Origin: an uncultured Bacteroidota bacterium
Lineage (GTDB): Bacteria > Bacteroidota > Bacteroidia > Flavobacteriales > Flavobacteriaceae
Assembly (NCBI GenBank): GCA_902594745.1
Contig: CACJNF010000002.1
Location: 115,043 to 179,042, forward strand
DNA: 64,000 nt
Direction: 5' to 3'
The notes beneath the pieces are model-generated. The model did not search any database and was not told where the DNA came from. It saw nothing but the letters and a program-made list of their open reading frames with translations. Shown one piece after another: positions 1 to 8,850 of this stretch (position 1 is the stretch's first letter; each line of letters opens with the position of its first letter). A program made the translations under genes and the position numbers.

Positions 1-1
1 T

Positions 2-274
2 GATAATGTTCCAGATAATCTTATTAGTAAAGAAAAAATGGAAAACATTATTTTTGATATAATGATATTGAATGCATCTAGTGGATTTGATTTAAAAATA
101 GATAATAACTTATTAAGTGATGAGTTGATCTATAAAAAACATAATATTGATAGTTTACAGTTTTTTGAAAGTGAGCTTTATTATTCAAAAAATCCAAGAG
201 ACCACTATGAAATTTATGCAAAAGTTAAAATTAGAATATTGAAATCAATTGATAGTTTAAAAAATATTAATTAA
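2..274 (+). CDS. DUF4296 domain protein, 5' end cut by window
   Basis: The reading frame is open from base 2, and the residues before the first ATG at 38 (DNVPDNLISKEK) continue the protein, so the true start lies outside the window. The pattern PDNLIxKEKM followed by a conserved YKKHNIDSLQFxxSxxYY segment is characteristic of DUF4296, a Bacteroidota family of small, often lipid-anchored proteins of unknown function. The missing N-terminus probably carries a lipoprotein signal, but this cannot be seen here. The stop overlaps the tyrS start (TAATG), so the two genes are probably co-transcribed. Family assignment is from memory of the motif. Confidence 0.8.
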   Translation, partial: DNVPDNLISKEKMENIIFDIMILNASSGFDLKIDNNLLSDELIYKKHNIDSLQFFESELYYSKNPRDHYEIYAKVKIRILKSIDSLKNIN

Positions 275-1566
275 TGAAAGATTTTATAGAAGAATTGAAA
301 TGGAGGGGAATGCTACATGATGTAATTCCTGGAACTGAAGAACATTTAGAGAAAAATAAAACAATTGGTTATATTGGATTTGATCCAACTTCTGACTCTC
401 TCCATATTGGAAGTTTAGTTCCAATTTTTATACTAAAACATTTCCAGAATTCTGGTCATACACCAATAGTTTTATTAGGAGGTGCAACTGGAATGATCGG
501 AGATCCCTCTGGCAAATCTGATGAAAGAAATTTACTTGATAAGAGGGTCTTAGATTACAATGAAAAAAAATTAACTAAACAATTTGAAAAATTTTTAGAT
601 TTTAAATCTAAAAAATCTAACAAAGCCATTTTAGTCAATAATTATAACTGGATGAAAAAATTCTCGATTATAGATTTTTCCAGAGATATTGGGAAACATA
701 TAACAGTTAATTACATGATGGCTAAAGAGTCAGTTAAAAAAAGAATTTCAAAAGATACAACTCAAGGAATGTCCTTCACGGAATTTACTTATCAACTTAT
801 TCAAGGCTATGATTTTCTCCATCTATATAAAGAAATGAATTGTATGTTACAAATGGGAGGAAGTGATCAATGGGGAAATATAACTACAGGAACCGAGTTG
901 ATTAGAAGAAAAGAAAACAAGAAGGTCTTTGCTATGACCTGCCCTCTAATAAAAAAATCAGATGGATCGAAATTTGGTAAGTCAGAGGGGGGTAATATTT
1001 GGCTAGATAAAGAAAAAACATCTGTTTATAAGTTCTATCAGTATTGGTTAAATATATCTGATGAAGATGCAGTTAATTACATTAAAGTTTTTACTTTTCT
1101 CAATAAGCAAGAAGTTGAAGATTTAATTGATGAACACCAAAAAGATAAATCAAAAAGACTTCTTCAAAACAAGATTGCAGACTCTATCACATCAATGGTT
1201 CATAGTGAAGATGATTTGAAGAATGCAGTTAAAGCATCTAAAGTCCTTTTTGGCAAATCAAGTAAAGAAGATTTAGAATCATTAGATGAAAATACTTTTA
1301 ATGAAATTTTTGATGGTGTACCTAGTTCTTCAATTAGTTCTAAAGAACTTGCTAAGGGAATAAATATTGATTTTTTATTGGCAAAGGATACTAATTTTTT
1401 AAAATCAATGGGTGAGGCCAGAAGATCTATTAAAGAAAATTCTATTTCTGTTAATAAGATCAAAGTATTTGAAAATACTGTAGTCTCAAATAAAGATTTA
1501 ATTAACAATAAATACCTACTTCTTCAAAGGGGACGAAAAAATTATTATTTAGTTATTGTTAAGTAA
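274..1566 (+). CDS. tyrS: Tyrosyl-tRNA synthetase
   Basis: Class I aminoacyl-tRNA synthetase charging tRNA-Tyr in the cytoplasm. The Rossmann catalytic domain has the HIGH-type motif HIGS at residues 44-47 after the GFDPT segment, and the KMSKS-type motif KFGKS at about 233-237. An S4-like RNA-binding domain fills the last 60 residues. The length of 430 aa is normal for bacterial TyrRS. The ATG overlaps the stop of the upstream DUF4296 gene by one base, which fixes the start and suggests coupling. No T-box or other leader is visible. Confidence 0.97.
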   Translation: MKDFIEELKWRGMLHDVIPGTEEHLEKNKTIGYIGFDPTSDSLHIGSLVPIFILKHFQNSGHTPIVLLGGATGMIGDPSGKSDERNLLDKRVLDYNEKKLTKQFEKFLDFKSKKSNKAILVNNYNWMKKFSIIDFSRDIGKHITVNYMMAKESVKKRISKDTTQGMSFTEFTYQLIQGYDFLHLYKEMNCMLQMGGSDQWGNITTGTELIRRKENKKVFAMTCPLIKKSDGSKFGKSEGGNIWLDKEKTSVYKFYQYWLNISDEDAVNYIKVFTFLNKQEVEDLIDEHQKDKSKRLLQNKIADSITSMVHSEDDLKNAVKASKVLFGKSSKEDLESLDENTFNEIFDGVPSSSISSKELAKGINIDFLLAKDTNFLKSMGEARRSIKENSISVNKIKVFENTVVSNKDLINNKYLLLQRGRKNYYLVIVK

Positions 1567-1636
1567 TCATTTTATAAAAATTAATTTTTTTTTCAACTTA
1601 CATTTAAATTGATTAATTCACTACATTGAAGTAATT

Positions 1637-2326
1637 ATGAAAAAGTCTGACATAAAAATACTGTGTGTTGATGATGAGCCAGATATTTTAGAAATCCTGA
1701 AATATAATTTGTCAAACGAAGGATATAATGTCTCAACTGCAGCTGATGGAAAGTCTGCAATTGAAATGGCCTACAATATTAGGCCAAACTTAATAATTAT
1801 GGATGTAATGATGCCTAACATGGATGGAATAGAAGCGTGTGAAAAACTTAGGTCTGACGAAAAATTTAATGATACAATAATTATGTTCCTTACTGCTAGA
1901 GGAGAAGACTACTCTCATGTTGCCGCCTATGATGCAGGAGCTGATGATTATGTAACTAAACCTGTAAAACCTAAAATACTTGTTTCTAAAGTAAAAGGCC
2001 TTCTGAGAAGGTTAAAAAAAGTTATTGACAAGGATATTAATGAGATAGTATTTGATGATATTAAAATAGATAGGGAAAAGTATAAAGTATATATATCAGA
2101 TAATGTATTAACTCTTCCAAGAAAGGAGTTTGAATTACTTTATCTTCTTGCTTCTAAACCTGATAAAGTTTATAAGAGAGAAAAAATAATGGAGACAGTC
2201 TGGGGAAGTCAAGTTGTTGTTGGAGATAGAACAATTGATGTACACATAAGAAAATTAAGAGAAAAAGTAGGGAATAAGTATTTTAAAACTATTAAGGGTG
2301 TAGGATATAAGTTTGTTATTGAATAA
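1637..2326 (+). CDS. OmpR/PhoB-family response regulator
   Basis: DNA-binding regulator of a two-component system. The N-terminal receiver domain shows the acidic pair D12-D13, the phospho-acceptor D56 (MDVMMP), T86 and K108. The C-terminal winged helix of the OmpR type spans about residues 130-229, ending in the RTIDVHIRKLREKVG recognition segment. Its stop overlaps the start of the sensor kinase gene (TAATG), so the two proteins are partners. It resembles PhoB/RprY-type regulators of Bacteroidota, but the signal cannot be deduced and no symbol is assigned. Confidence 0.93.
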   Translation: MKKSDIKILCVDDEPDILEILKYNLSNEGYNVSTAADGKSAIEMAYNIRPNLIIMDVMMPNMDGIEACEKLRSDEKFNDTIIMFLTARGEDYSHVAAYDAGADDYVTKPVKPKILVSKVKGLLRRLKKVIDKDINEIVFDDIKIDREKYKVYISDNVLTLPRKEFELLYLLASKPDKVYKREKIMETVWGSQVVVGDRTIDVHIRKLREKVGNKYFKTIKGVGYKFVIE

Positions 2327-3387
2327 TGTCTTCTTTTTTTAAGCTTTCATATAATCCACAAGCTTTTAGGACTTCTCTAGTAGTAACATTGTCCGCATTT
2401 GCCCTAGACCTTTTATTCTTCCAATTAATTATACCATCAAACATTGAGGGAATTAATGTTATAGTACTATCTATATTATACTATTTAATTCTTTTTTTAA
2501 TTGTACGGTATTCAATTGAAATATACATAAAGCTTTACTTAGAAAGAGGAGTTAAGAAAGTTTTAGATGAGTTAAATGAAGAAATTCTAAAAGATACTTA
2601 TGATGAAAAAGATCTTGAAAAGTTAACTCTTAATTTGATTCAGAAAGCTAGAGAGAGGACCTCCGAAATAAATGTTTTAAAGGATCAAGAAAATTACAGA
2701 AGAGAATTCCTTGGAAATATTTCACATGAATTAAAAACACCCCTTTTTACAATTCAAGGGTATATTCTTACTCTTGTTGAGGGAGCTATGAAAGATAAGA
2801 AAGTTAGAGAAAAATATCTTAAGAGAGCAGCAAAAGGAGTTGAAAGATTAATCGCAATTGTTAAAGATTTAGACCTCATTACACAATTTGAATCAGGTAT
2901 TAAAACTGTTGATAAAACAGATTTTAATGTTTTTGATTTAATTGATAATACGTTTGAATTAATGGAATTTGAATCTGAAAAGAATACTACTTCTTTAAAA
3001 TATGATAAAGATTACTCTGAGCCCATTTTTGTTAATGCTGATCAAGAAAGAATTTTGCAAGTTCTAACTAATCTTGTTGTAAACTCATTGAAATATGGAA
3101 TAAAAAATGGTTTTACTAAAGTTTCTGTTGAGGAGTTTGATAATGATAAGATAATAGTAAAAGTCGCTGATAACGGTGAAGGGATTGATGAACAACATCT
3201 TCCTAGACTATTTGAAAGATTCTATAGAATTGATAAAAATCGTTCTAGAAAAAAAGGTGGATCTGGTTTAGGTCTTTCAATTGTAAAGCATATAATTGAA
3301 GCTCATCAAGAACAAATATTTGTTAAGAGTAAGCTTGGTGTAGGTACTGAATTTTCCTTTACGCTTCAAAAATCAAATTTTGAATAA
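2326..3387 (+). CDS. Membrane sensor histidine kinase
   Basis: Partner of the upstream response regulator. Two transmembrane helices lie at about residues 17-36 and 45-64 with almost no periplasmic loop between them, so the input is probably sensed in the membrane or cytoplasm. A short coiled linker follows, then the HisKA box with phospho-acceptor H134 (ISHELKTP) and a GHKL ATPase domain with N box (NLVVNSLKYG), G1 (DNGEGID), F box and G2 (GSGLGLS). The layout resembles PhoR/WalK-like kinases with a minimal sensor. Start codon ATG overlaps the regulator stop. Confidence 0.92.
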   Translation: MSSFFKLSYNPQAFRTSLVVTLSAFALDLLFFQLIIPSNIEGINVIVLSILYYLILFLIVRYSIEIYIKLYLERGVKKVLDELNEEILKDTYDEKDLEKLTLNLIQKARERTSEINVLKDQENYRREFLGNISHELKTPLFTIQGYILTLVEGAMKDKKVREKYLKRAAKGVERLIAIVKDLDLITQFESGIKTVDKTDFNVFDLIDNTFELMEFESEKNTTSLKYDKDYSEPIFVNADQERILQVLTNLVVNSLKYGIKNGFTKVSVEEFDNDKIIVKVADNGEGIDEQHLPRLFERFYRIDKNRSRKKGGSGLGLSIVKHIIEAHQEQIFVKSKLGVGTEFSFTLQKSNFE

Positions 3388-3402
3388 TTTGAAATGTAGA
3401 AA

Positions 3403-3720
3403 ATGAAAAAAGATGATTTTTTTCAAAGGGTTTACCATGTAGTTAAGAGGATACCTTACGGTAGAGTTACAACTTATGGTTTAATTGCAAAGTACCTAGG
3501 ATCTTCTTCAAGTGCTCGAACAGTTGGTTGGGCATTAAACGCTAGTCATAATGATTCTTCAATACCTGCTCATAGAGTTGTGAATAGAAAAGGACTTCTA
3601 ACAGGTAAGCATCATTTTAAAGGTTTTGAATTAATGCGACAATTATTAGAGAGTGAAGGAATAATAATAGAAGATGATAAAGTATTAGATTTTGAACAAA
3701 AGATTTGGACCCCTAAATAA
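3403..3720 (+). CDS. Alkyltransferase-like protein (MGMT fold, no active Cys)
   Basis: 105-aa protein of the O6-alkylguanine-DNA alkyltransferase DNA-binding domain family (PF01035), with YGRVTTYGLIA at 19-29, ARTVGWAL at 38-45 and the helix-turn-helix region. The canonical PCHRV active site reads PAHRV at 55-59, so alanine replaces the alkyl-accepting cysteine. Such alkyltransferase-like (ATL) proteins bind alkylated DNA without repairing it and hand it to nucleotide excision repair; that role is inferred from the family. It starts 15 bases after the kinase stop and may belong to the same transcript. Confidence 0.9.
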   Translation: MKKDDFFQRVYHVVKRIPYGRVTTYGLIAKYLGSSSSARTVGWALNASHNDSSIPAHRVVNRKGLLTGKHHFKGFELMRQLLESEGIIIEDDKVLDFEQKIWTPK

Positions 3721-3742
3721 TTAGTATTTTCTTGGGTTTTTT
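3711..3742 (+). terminator. Weak candidate intrinsic terminator after the ATL gene
   Basis: CCC (3711-3713) can pair with GGG (3734-3736) and AAATA (3715-3719) with TATTT (3725-3729), followed directly by six T residues (3737-3742). The stem is short and interrupted, and it begins inside the last codons of the ATL gene. It may separate that gene from the mrp promoter just downstream. Confidence 0.3.
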
Positions 3743-3759
3743 AAGTTATTACTTACTAG

Positions 3760-3767
3760 TATATTTG
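3760..3767 (+). promoter_or_regulatory. Bacteroidota -7 box (TATATTTG) for mrp
   Basis: Exact match to TAnnTTTG, the -7 element recognised by the Bacteroidota primary sigma factor, 11 bases before the mrp ATG. No convincing TTTG -33 element is seen at the expected distance. Confidence 0.55.
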
Positions 3768-3778
3768 TATTAAGATTT

Positions 3779-4906
3779 ATGGAGTTATCAAAAAAAAATA
3801 TTTCAAAAACTCTTGAAAAAATTAATATATCAGGCTCAGATGATAATATAGTTTCATCTGGAGTTCTAAAAAATATTCAAGTTTTTGGTGATCAAGTTGA
3901 TATTGATCTCTCATTAAGTAACCCAACTCTTCAGGCAAGAAAAAAGCTTGAAGTAGATATAATGAAAATTATTCATAATGAGATATATGAAAAAGCTAAG
4001 ATAAATATCAATACTAAAATTGAAAAAGCACCGGCTAAAATCTCATCACAATCGAAAAAAATTTCTGGTGTTGACTCAATTATTGCAGTTTCATCAGCAA
4101 AAGGTGGAGTAGGTAAATCTACTTTAACAATTAACCTTGCCGCCTCTCTTGCAAAAAAAGGATGTAAAGTAGGAATATTAGATGCAGATATTTATGGTCC
4201 TTCAGTCCCAACAATGATGGATGTTGAAGGATATGTCCCTAAGTCAATAAAAGTTAATGAAGAGTCAAAGATTGATCCAATTGAAAGTTATGGTGTAAAA
4301 ATTATGTCAATTGGGTTTTTCACCAAGCTTGACCAGGCTGTTGTCTGGCGAGGTCCTATGGCTTCCAAAGCTCTAAACCAAATGATTTTTGATACTAATT
4401 GGGGTGAACTTGATTTTCTGTTTTTAGATCTTCCTCCAGGTACTGGAGATATTCATTTAAGTCTGGTTCAATCACTTCCTATTACAGGATCTATTATTGT
4501 TAGTACTCCTCAGAATGTAGCTCTTGCAGATGCTAGAAGAGGAATAAAGATGTTCCAGCAGGATAGTATATCAGTTCCGATTCTTGGCTTGGTTGAAAAT
4601 ATGGCATATTTTAAAACAGAGGACTCAGAAGATAAGCATTATATTTTTGGAGAAGCAGGAGTTAAATACCTTTCAAAGGATTTAAATATTAATTTTCTAG
4701 GAGAGATACCCTTAATTAAAAGTTTAAGAGAAGCCTCTGATTTTGGAAGGCCTGCATCACTACAAGAATCAACTGAAGCTTCAAAAATCTTTGATGATAT
4801 CTCCAAAAATGTAGTTGAACAATTATTAATAAGAAATAAAGAATTACCACCCACAAAAATTGTAGAAATTACTAATTTAGTAGGGTGTTCAGCAATTAAA
4901 AAATAA
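3779..4906 (+). CDS. mrp: Mrp/ApbC iron-sulfur carrier P-loop ATPase
   Basis: Cytosolic Fe-S cluster carrier of the Mrp/NBP35 family. An N-terminal MIP18-type (DUF59) domain spans about residues 1-90. The ATPase domain follows with the deviant Walker A KGGVGKS at 108-114 and the DLPPGTGD switch segment. A C-terminal VGCSA segment holds a single cysteine. The length of 375 aa matches bacterial Mrp with the DUF59 domain. It overlaps the downstream nfu-like gene as TAATG, and pairing with an Nfu scaffold supports a role in cluster transfer. An exact -7 box precedes it. Confidence 0.93.
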   Translation: MELSKKNISKTLEKINISGSDDNIVSSGVLKNIQVFGDQVDIDLSLSNPTLQARKKLEVDIMKIIHNEIYEKAKININTKIEKAPAKISSQSKKISGVDSIIAVSSAKGGVGKSTLTINLAASLAKKGCKVGILDADIYGPSVPTMMDVEGYVPKSIKVNEESKIDPIESYGVKIMSIGFFTKLDQAVVWRGPMASKALNQMIFDTNWGELDFLFLDLPPGTGDIHLSLVQSLPITGSIIVSTPQNVALADARRGIKMFQQDSISVPILGLVENMAYFKTEDSEDKHYIFGEAGVKYLSKDLNINFLGEIPLIKSLREASDFGRPASLQESTEASKIFDDISKNVVEQLLIRNKELPPTKIVEITNLVGCSAIKK

Positions 4907-5148
4907 TGTCAAAACTTGAAAACAAAATCTTAGAAGCATTAGATGAAATTAGGCCTTATTTGGTTAAAGACGGAGGTGATATCTCTCTATCCTCGATTAG
5001 TGGCAAGAAAGTAAAGGTAAAACTTCATGGAGCATGTGCCGACTGTAGGGTAAATCAAATGACTTTAAAAAACGGTGTAGAGACAACAATCAAAAAATAT
5101 GCACCTGAGATAGAAGTTGTTGAATCTGCGCTTCCTCTATCAAAATGA
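4906..5148 (+). CDS. NifU C-terminal (Nfu) domain Fe-S protein
   Basis: 80-aa stand-alone Nfu domain. The CxxC motif that binds a bridging Fe-S cluster between two monomers is at C44-C47 (CADC), inside the family pattern followed by xxxTLKNGVE. Nfu proteins deliver 4Fe-4S clusters to target enzymes. The gene lies between mrp (one-base overlap) and the reductase gene (ATGA overlap), forming a tight three-gene operon in which the reductase could supply electrons. The last link is inferred from context only. Confidence 0.93.
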   Translation: MSKLENKILEALDEIRPYLVKDGGDISLSSISGKKVKVKLHGACADCRVNQMTLKNGVETTIKKYAPEIEVVESALPLSK

Positions 5149-6197
5149 TAAAAACTGATATACTAATTATTGGTGCTGGCCCTACGGGATTATTTGCAGT
5201 ATTTGAAGCTGGCCTATTGAAAATGAAATGTCATGTTCTTGACTCTCTAACACAGCCAGGTGGTCAACTTATTGAATTATATCCCAAGAAACCTATATAT
5301 GATATACCAGGATATCCAGAGATAATCGCAGGTGATTTGATTGAAAATCTTCTAGAACAGATTAAACCTTTTTCTCCAACATACACTCTAGGTGAGACTG
5401 CTGAAGGAATTGAAAAGCTTAATGATGGATCATTCATTGTTTCAACGGACAAGAAGACTAAAATAAATGCTCGTGTTATAGCAATAGCTGGAGGCCTTGG
5501 AACCTTTATTCCTAGAAAACCAAATATTTCAAATATATCTGATTATGAAGAAAATGGTGTTCTCTACATGGTTAAGAATCCTGACGATTTTCGTGATAAA
5601 AATGTTTTGATTGCAGGTGGAGGCGACTCTGCTCTTGATTGGACAATACACCTATCTGACATTGCCAAAAAAGTAACTTTAGTTCATAGAAGAAATGAAT
5701 TTAGGGGAGCTGACGAATCTGTAACAAAGGTTCAAGAATTAAAAAATTCTGGAAAAATTGATGTAATAACCCCAGGCCAAGTTACTCAACTTCATGGAGA
5801 CAAATCTTTAAGCTCTGTCTCTATTGATATGGACGGAAAGATTGAAACTTTTAAAGTAGACTATTTTATTCCTTTATTTGGACTTATTCCAAGGCTTGGG
5901 CCAATTAAAGATTGGGGACTTAATATTGAGAATAATGCAATAAAAGTTAATAATAGTTTGGATTATCAAACTAACATTGATGGCATTTATGCTATTGGAG
6001 ATGTTAATACATACCCAGGAAAACTTAAATTAATACTTTCTGGTTTTCATGAAGCTGCAGTGATGTGTCATAGTGCTTATTCTAAATTAAATCCTGGCAA
6101 GAAGAACATTCTAAAGTACACAACAGTAAGTGGTGTGGAAGGATTTGATGGATCAAAAAAAGAAGCAAAAAAGTCCCAAATAAAAAAGATTGATTAG
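5145..6197 (+). CDS. Ferredoxin/flavodoxin-NADP reductase, thioredoxin-reductase-like
   Basis: FAD- and NAD(P)-dependent reductase of the YumC/TrxR-like FNR type. The N-terminal FAD motif GAGPTG is near residue 8, the second nucleotide-binding motif GGGDSALDW near 162, and the FAD-contact segment YAIGDVNTYPGK near 290. The redox-active CxxC of thioredoxin reductase is absent, which favours ferredoxin-NADP reductase. Length is 350 aa. Its start overlaps nfu by four bases (ATGA). Its stop overlaps the stop of the opposite-strand ATPase gene. Confidence 0.9.
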   Translation: MIKTDILIIGAGPTGLFAVFEAGLLKMKCHVLDSLTQPGGQLIELYPKKPIYDIPGYPEIIAGDLIENLLEQIKPFSPTYTLGETAEGIEKLNDGSFIVSTDKKTKINARVIAIAGGLGTFIPRKPNISNISDYEENGVLYMVKNPDDFRDKNVLIAGGGDSALDWTIHLSDIAKKVTLVHRRNEFRGADESVTKVQELKNSGKIDVITPGQVTQLHGDKSLSSVSIDMDGKIETFKVDYFIPLFGLIPRLGPIKDWGLNIENNAIKVNNSLDYQTNIDGIYAIGDVNTYPGKLKLILSGFHEAAVMCHSAYSKLNPGKKNILKYTTVSGVEGFDGSKKEAKKSQIKKID

Positions 6198-7654
6198 ATC
6201 TTGTTTATGAAGTTATTAAATGGGTCCTTAAATTCAACTCCGTTATTTGTCCTCATTATTGTCAACTTATTAAAACTTTCAAGCCCCCATAACAAGAATT
6301 CAACAAAGAAAAGTTTATCCTTTTTATCAATGTCTGGAATAAATTTGTTTAATATTGAATCTGCATCTTTAACTTTATTAAGAATTGATTCGTAATCCTT
6401 ATTACTTAAATCATCTCTAAGAACTACTTGATTGACTGTAAACCATTCTAGAATAGAATCATAAACTGATATTTCATCTGGTTTTGCGAGTTTTTCAATT
6501 TTTGGAAAATATTTTATAAATAATGTCTTTACAGCATCTGATATTAAATTATAAGAAACCTGCTCAGCTCCTTCTTCCTCTCCTTCATAAACAAGTTCAA
6601 CTTTACCATTTATTGAAGAGATAACTGAGTTAAAATCAGACATTCTAATTGATGTTATTTCTTCTTTATTGATTAACATTCTTCTTTCTGCAGAGCTTAC
6701 TAGGTTTTGTAAACTGGTAATACTCATTCTAGCACTTACTCCACTTTTTTTGTCCACTAACTCACTTTCTCTTGCTTCAAAAGATACTTGCTCAATAATA
6801 TCTCTTGCAATCTCTGGTATATGAATCTTTGAAATAGTTTCAGAATTCAATTTTGACTCTTGACTTGTAATTGTTTTTGCAATATCTACAGACTCAGGAT
6901 AATGAGTTAAAATCTGAGAACCAATTCTATCTTTTAATGGTGTAACTATACTTCCTCTGTTTGTATAATCCTCTGGGTTAGAGGTAAAAATAAATTGAAT
7001 ATCAAGGGGAAGCCTAACCTTGAATCCTCTTATTTGAATTTCTTTTTCTTCAAGGATGGAGAATAAAGATACTTGAATTCTAGGTTGAAGATCCGGTAGC
7101 TCATTTAAAACAAAAATACATCTGTGAGCTCTAGGTATTAAACCAAAATGAATTACCTCTTCATCAGAATAGGATAACTTGAGATTAGTAGCTTTTATGG
7201 GATCTATATCACCTATTAGGTCAGAAACAGTTACGTCAGGCGTCGCAAGTTTTTCGTAAAACCTTTCACTCTTATGAATCCAGTCAATCTCTGTATTATC
7301 TCCATCTGATTTAATTTTTTCTAAAGAACTTTTGAAGATTGGATTCAAAGGATCATCATTTGTATCAGAATCTTTAACAATAGGAATCCACTCGTCTAAT
7401 AGTTCTATACAAGTTCTAGCAAGTTTTGTTTTTGCTTGACCTCTTAGACCAAGAAGATTGATACTATGATTAGATAAAAATGCCCTTTCTACACTTGGTA
7501 TAACTGTTTCCTCATACCCAATTAATTCGGAAAAAATATTTTTTCCATTTAGCAAATTTGACCTAAGATTATCAGTTATTTCTTGATTCAAAGTTTTTGA
7601 ATGGTAACCACTCTTTTTTAATTCTCCTATTGTTTTGTATTTAGGTTTTTTCAT
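6194..7654 (-). CDS. MoxR/ChlI-like AAA+ ATPase
   Basis: 486-aa AAA+ protein related to magnesium-chelatase subunit I and MoxR ATPases. The Walker A region reads GLRGQAKT at 69-76, with alanine where most P-loops have the last glycine. The Walker B region reads VLNELPDL near 182-189, with Asn-Glu instead of Asp-Glu. Both variants recur in this subfamily as I remember it. A sensor-1-like FTSNPEDYTNRG and an arginine-containing PLKDRIG follow. Chlorophyll genes are absent, so it is probably a chaperone-like ATPase acting with the VWA protein whose stop overlaps its start. Confidence 0.85.
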   Translation of the reverse strand: MKKPKYKTIGELKKSGYHSKTLNQEITDNLRSNLLNGKNIFSELIGYEETVIPSVERAFLSNHSINLLGLRGQAKTKLARTCIELLDEWIPIVKDSDTNDDPLNPIFKSSLEKIKSDGDNTEIDWIHKSERFYEKLATPDVTVSDLIGDIDPIKATNLKLSYSDEEVIHFGLIPRAHRCIFVLNELPDLQPRIQVSLFSILEEKEIQIRGFKVRLPLDIQFIFTSNPEDYTNRGSIVTPLKDRIGSQILTHYPESVDIAKTITSQESKLNSETISKIHIPEIARDIIEQVSFEARESELVDKKSGVSARMSITSLQNLVSSAERRMLINKEEITSIRMSDFNSVISSINGKVELVYEGEEEGAEQVSYNLISDAVKTLFIKYFPKIEKLAKPDEISVYDSILEWFTVNQVVLRDDLSNKDYESILNKVKDADSILNKFIPDIDKKDKLFFVEFLLWGLESFNKLTIMRTNNGVEFKDPFNNFINKI

Positions 7655-8757
7655 TATCTCAATTTTTGTCTTCTATTTTTATCATAATCTTCAAAAATCA
7701 TTTCACTCAATCCATCAAGACCTGTGTAAAATGCTTTACCGTTATTTACTTCAGAGAATTTTTTTACAAATGTCTGAAGATATGGATCACTAGCGATCAT
7801 AAAAGTAGTTATTGGAATATTATTCTTTTTTGCTTGTCTAGCCCTATTATAGCATTGATCCAAGATAAAGTTATCAAGTCCAGCACTATTCTTGTAAAAG
7901 CCATCTTTAGTGAACATACAGCTTGGTTTTCCGTCGGTTATCATAAATATCTGTTTATTATTATTTTTTCTCTTTCTAAGAATATCAAAAGCTAGATCAA
8001 GACCAGCAACTGTGTTAGTGTGATAAGGACCTACCTTTAGATATGGGAGATCTTTGATACTTATTGGTCTAGCCTCATCTCCAAATGATAAAATATCAAT
8101 AGTATCTTTTGGAAATTTGGTTTTAATATATTCAACCAATGCCATAGCAACCTTTTTTGCTGGTGTGATCCTATCTTCACCATAAAGGATCATGCTGTGA
8201 CTTATATCAATCATAAGTACAGTACTCATCTGTGAATTATGATTTGAATTCCAAACAACTAAGTCATCCTTCTTTAGACTTAAATCATTTTCTCCTGAAG
8301 ATATTATAGCATTTTTTAGACTTTCAGTTAACAAAATTCTATCAAGTGGGTCACCAAATTCGAAATCTTTAATATTTAGATTTTCATCACTTCCAGAAGA
8401 TAAGTATTTCGTCTTATGATTACCTTTTTTTGTTTTTTTAAGGTTTCCAAATAAGTGTTTAAGAACATGCTTTCTTAGAAGTCTCTCTGTTTTAGAGCTA
8501 ATCTTTATACTATCTCCATTAGCTGAAATCTCTTTCCTTATATATCCTTTTTTTAGAAGATCATTAACAAAATCATCAATTGTATAGTTTTCATCAGTCA
8601 ATTTATATTCTTTGTCAAGTTCTCTAAGCCATTCAATAGCTTCATCAAAATCACCAGATGTGTGGATTATTAGCTCTTTAAAAATATTAAATAGCTTTTC
8701 AAATGGTGATAGGGTAGGTTCTTGAAAAGAACTGAATTTAAAAGCTGATTTTTTCAA
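7654..8757 (-). CDS. VWA domain protein, partner of MoxR-like ATPase
   Basis: 367-aa protein with a von Willebrand factor A domain in its second half. The metal-ion-dependent adhesion site shows DISHS at 184-188 and the later TDGKPS. The N-terminal 170 residues are helical and charged. VWA plus MoxR-like ATPase pairs act as metal-insertion or complex-remodelling modules; the substrate here is unknown. The start is TTG: an in-frame TAA lies three codons upstream and no ATG serves, and known homologues begin with the same MKK-like sequence. It is translationally coupled to the ATPase gene through TAATG. Confidence 0.87.
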   Translation of the reverse strand: MKKSAFKFSSFQEPTLSPFEKLFNIFKELIIHTSGDFDEAIEWLRELDKEYKLTDENYTIDDFVNDLLKKGYIRKEISANGDSIKISSKTERLLRKHVLKHLFGNLKKTKKGNHKTKYLSSGSDENLNIKDFEFGDPLDRILLTESLKNAIISSGENDLSLKKDDLVVWNSNHNSQMSTVLMIDISHSMILYGEDRITPAKKVAMALVEYIKTKFPKDTIDILSFGDEARPISIKDLPYLKVGPYHTNTVAGLDLAFDILRKRKNNNKQIFMITDGKPSCMFTKDGFYKNSAGLDNFILDQCYNRARQAKKNNIPITTFMIASDPYLQTFVKKFSEVNNGKAFYTGLDGLSEMIFEDYDKNRRQKLR

Positions 8758-8850
8758 ATTAATTTACTTTTTGGAAATCCAAATTAAACAAATAATATTC
8801 ATCCTGGAGTTTATCTTTCTTATATTTAAAGGATTTTTAACAATATTTAA

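Noticed and set aside
1637..3387. Naming the two-component pair PhoB-PhoR
   Set aside because: The architecture is common to many systems, no phosphate genes are adjacent, and the sensor has almost no extracytoplasmic domain.
5145..6197. Thioredoxin reductase
   Set aside because: The redox-active CxxC is absent, so the ferredoxin/flavodoxin-NADP reductase subtype fits better.
6194..8757. Magnesium chelatase for chlorophyll synthesis
   Set aside because: Only the ATPase and VWA folds are shared; no ChlH-type or other pigment gene is present and the motifs differ.
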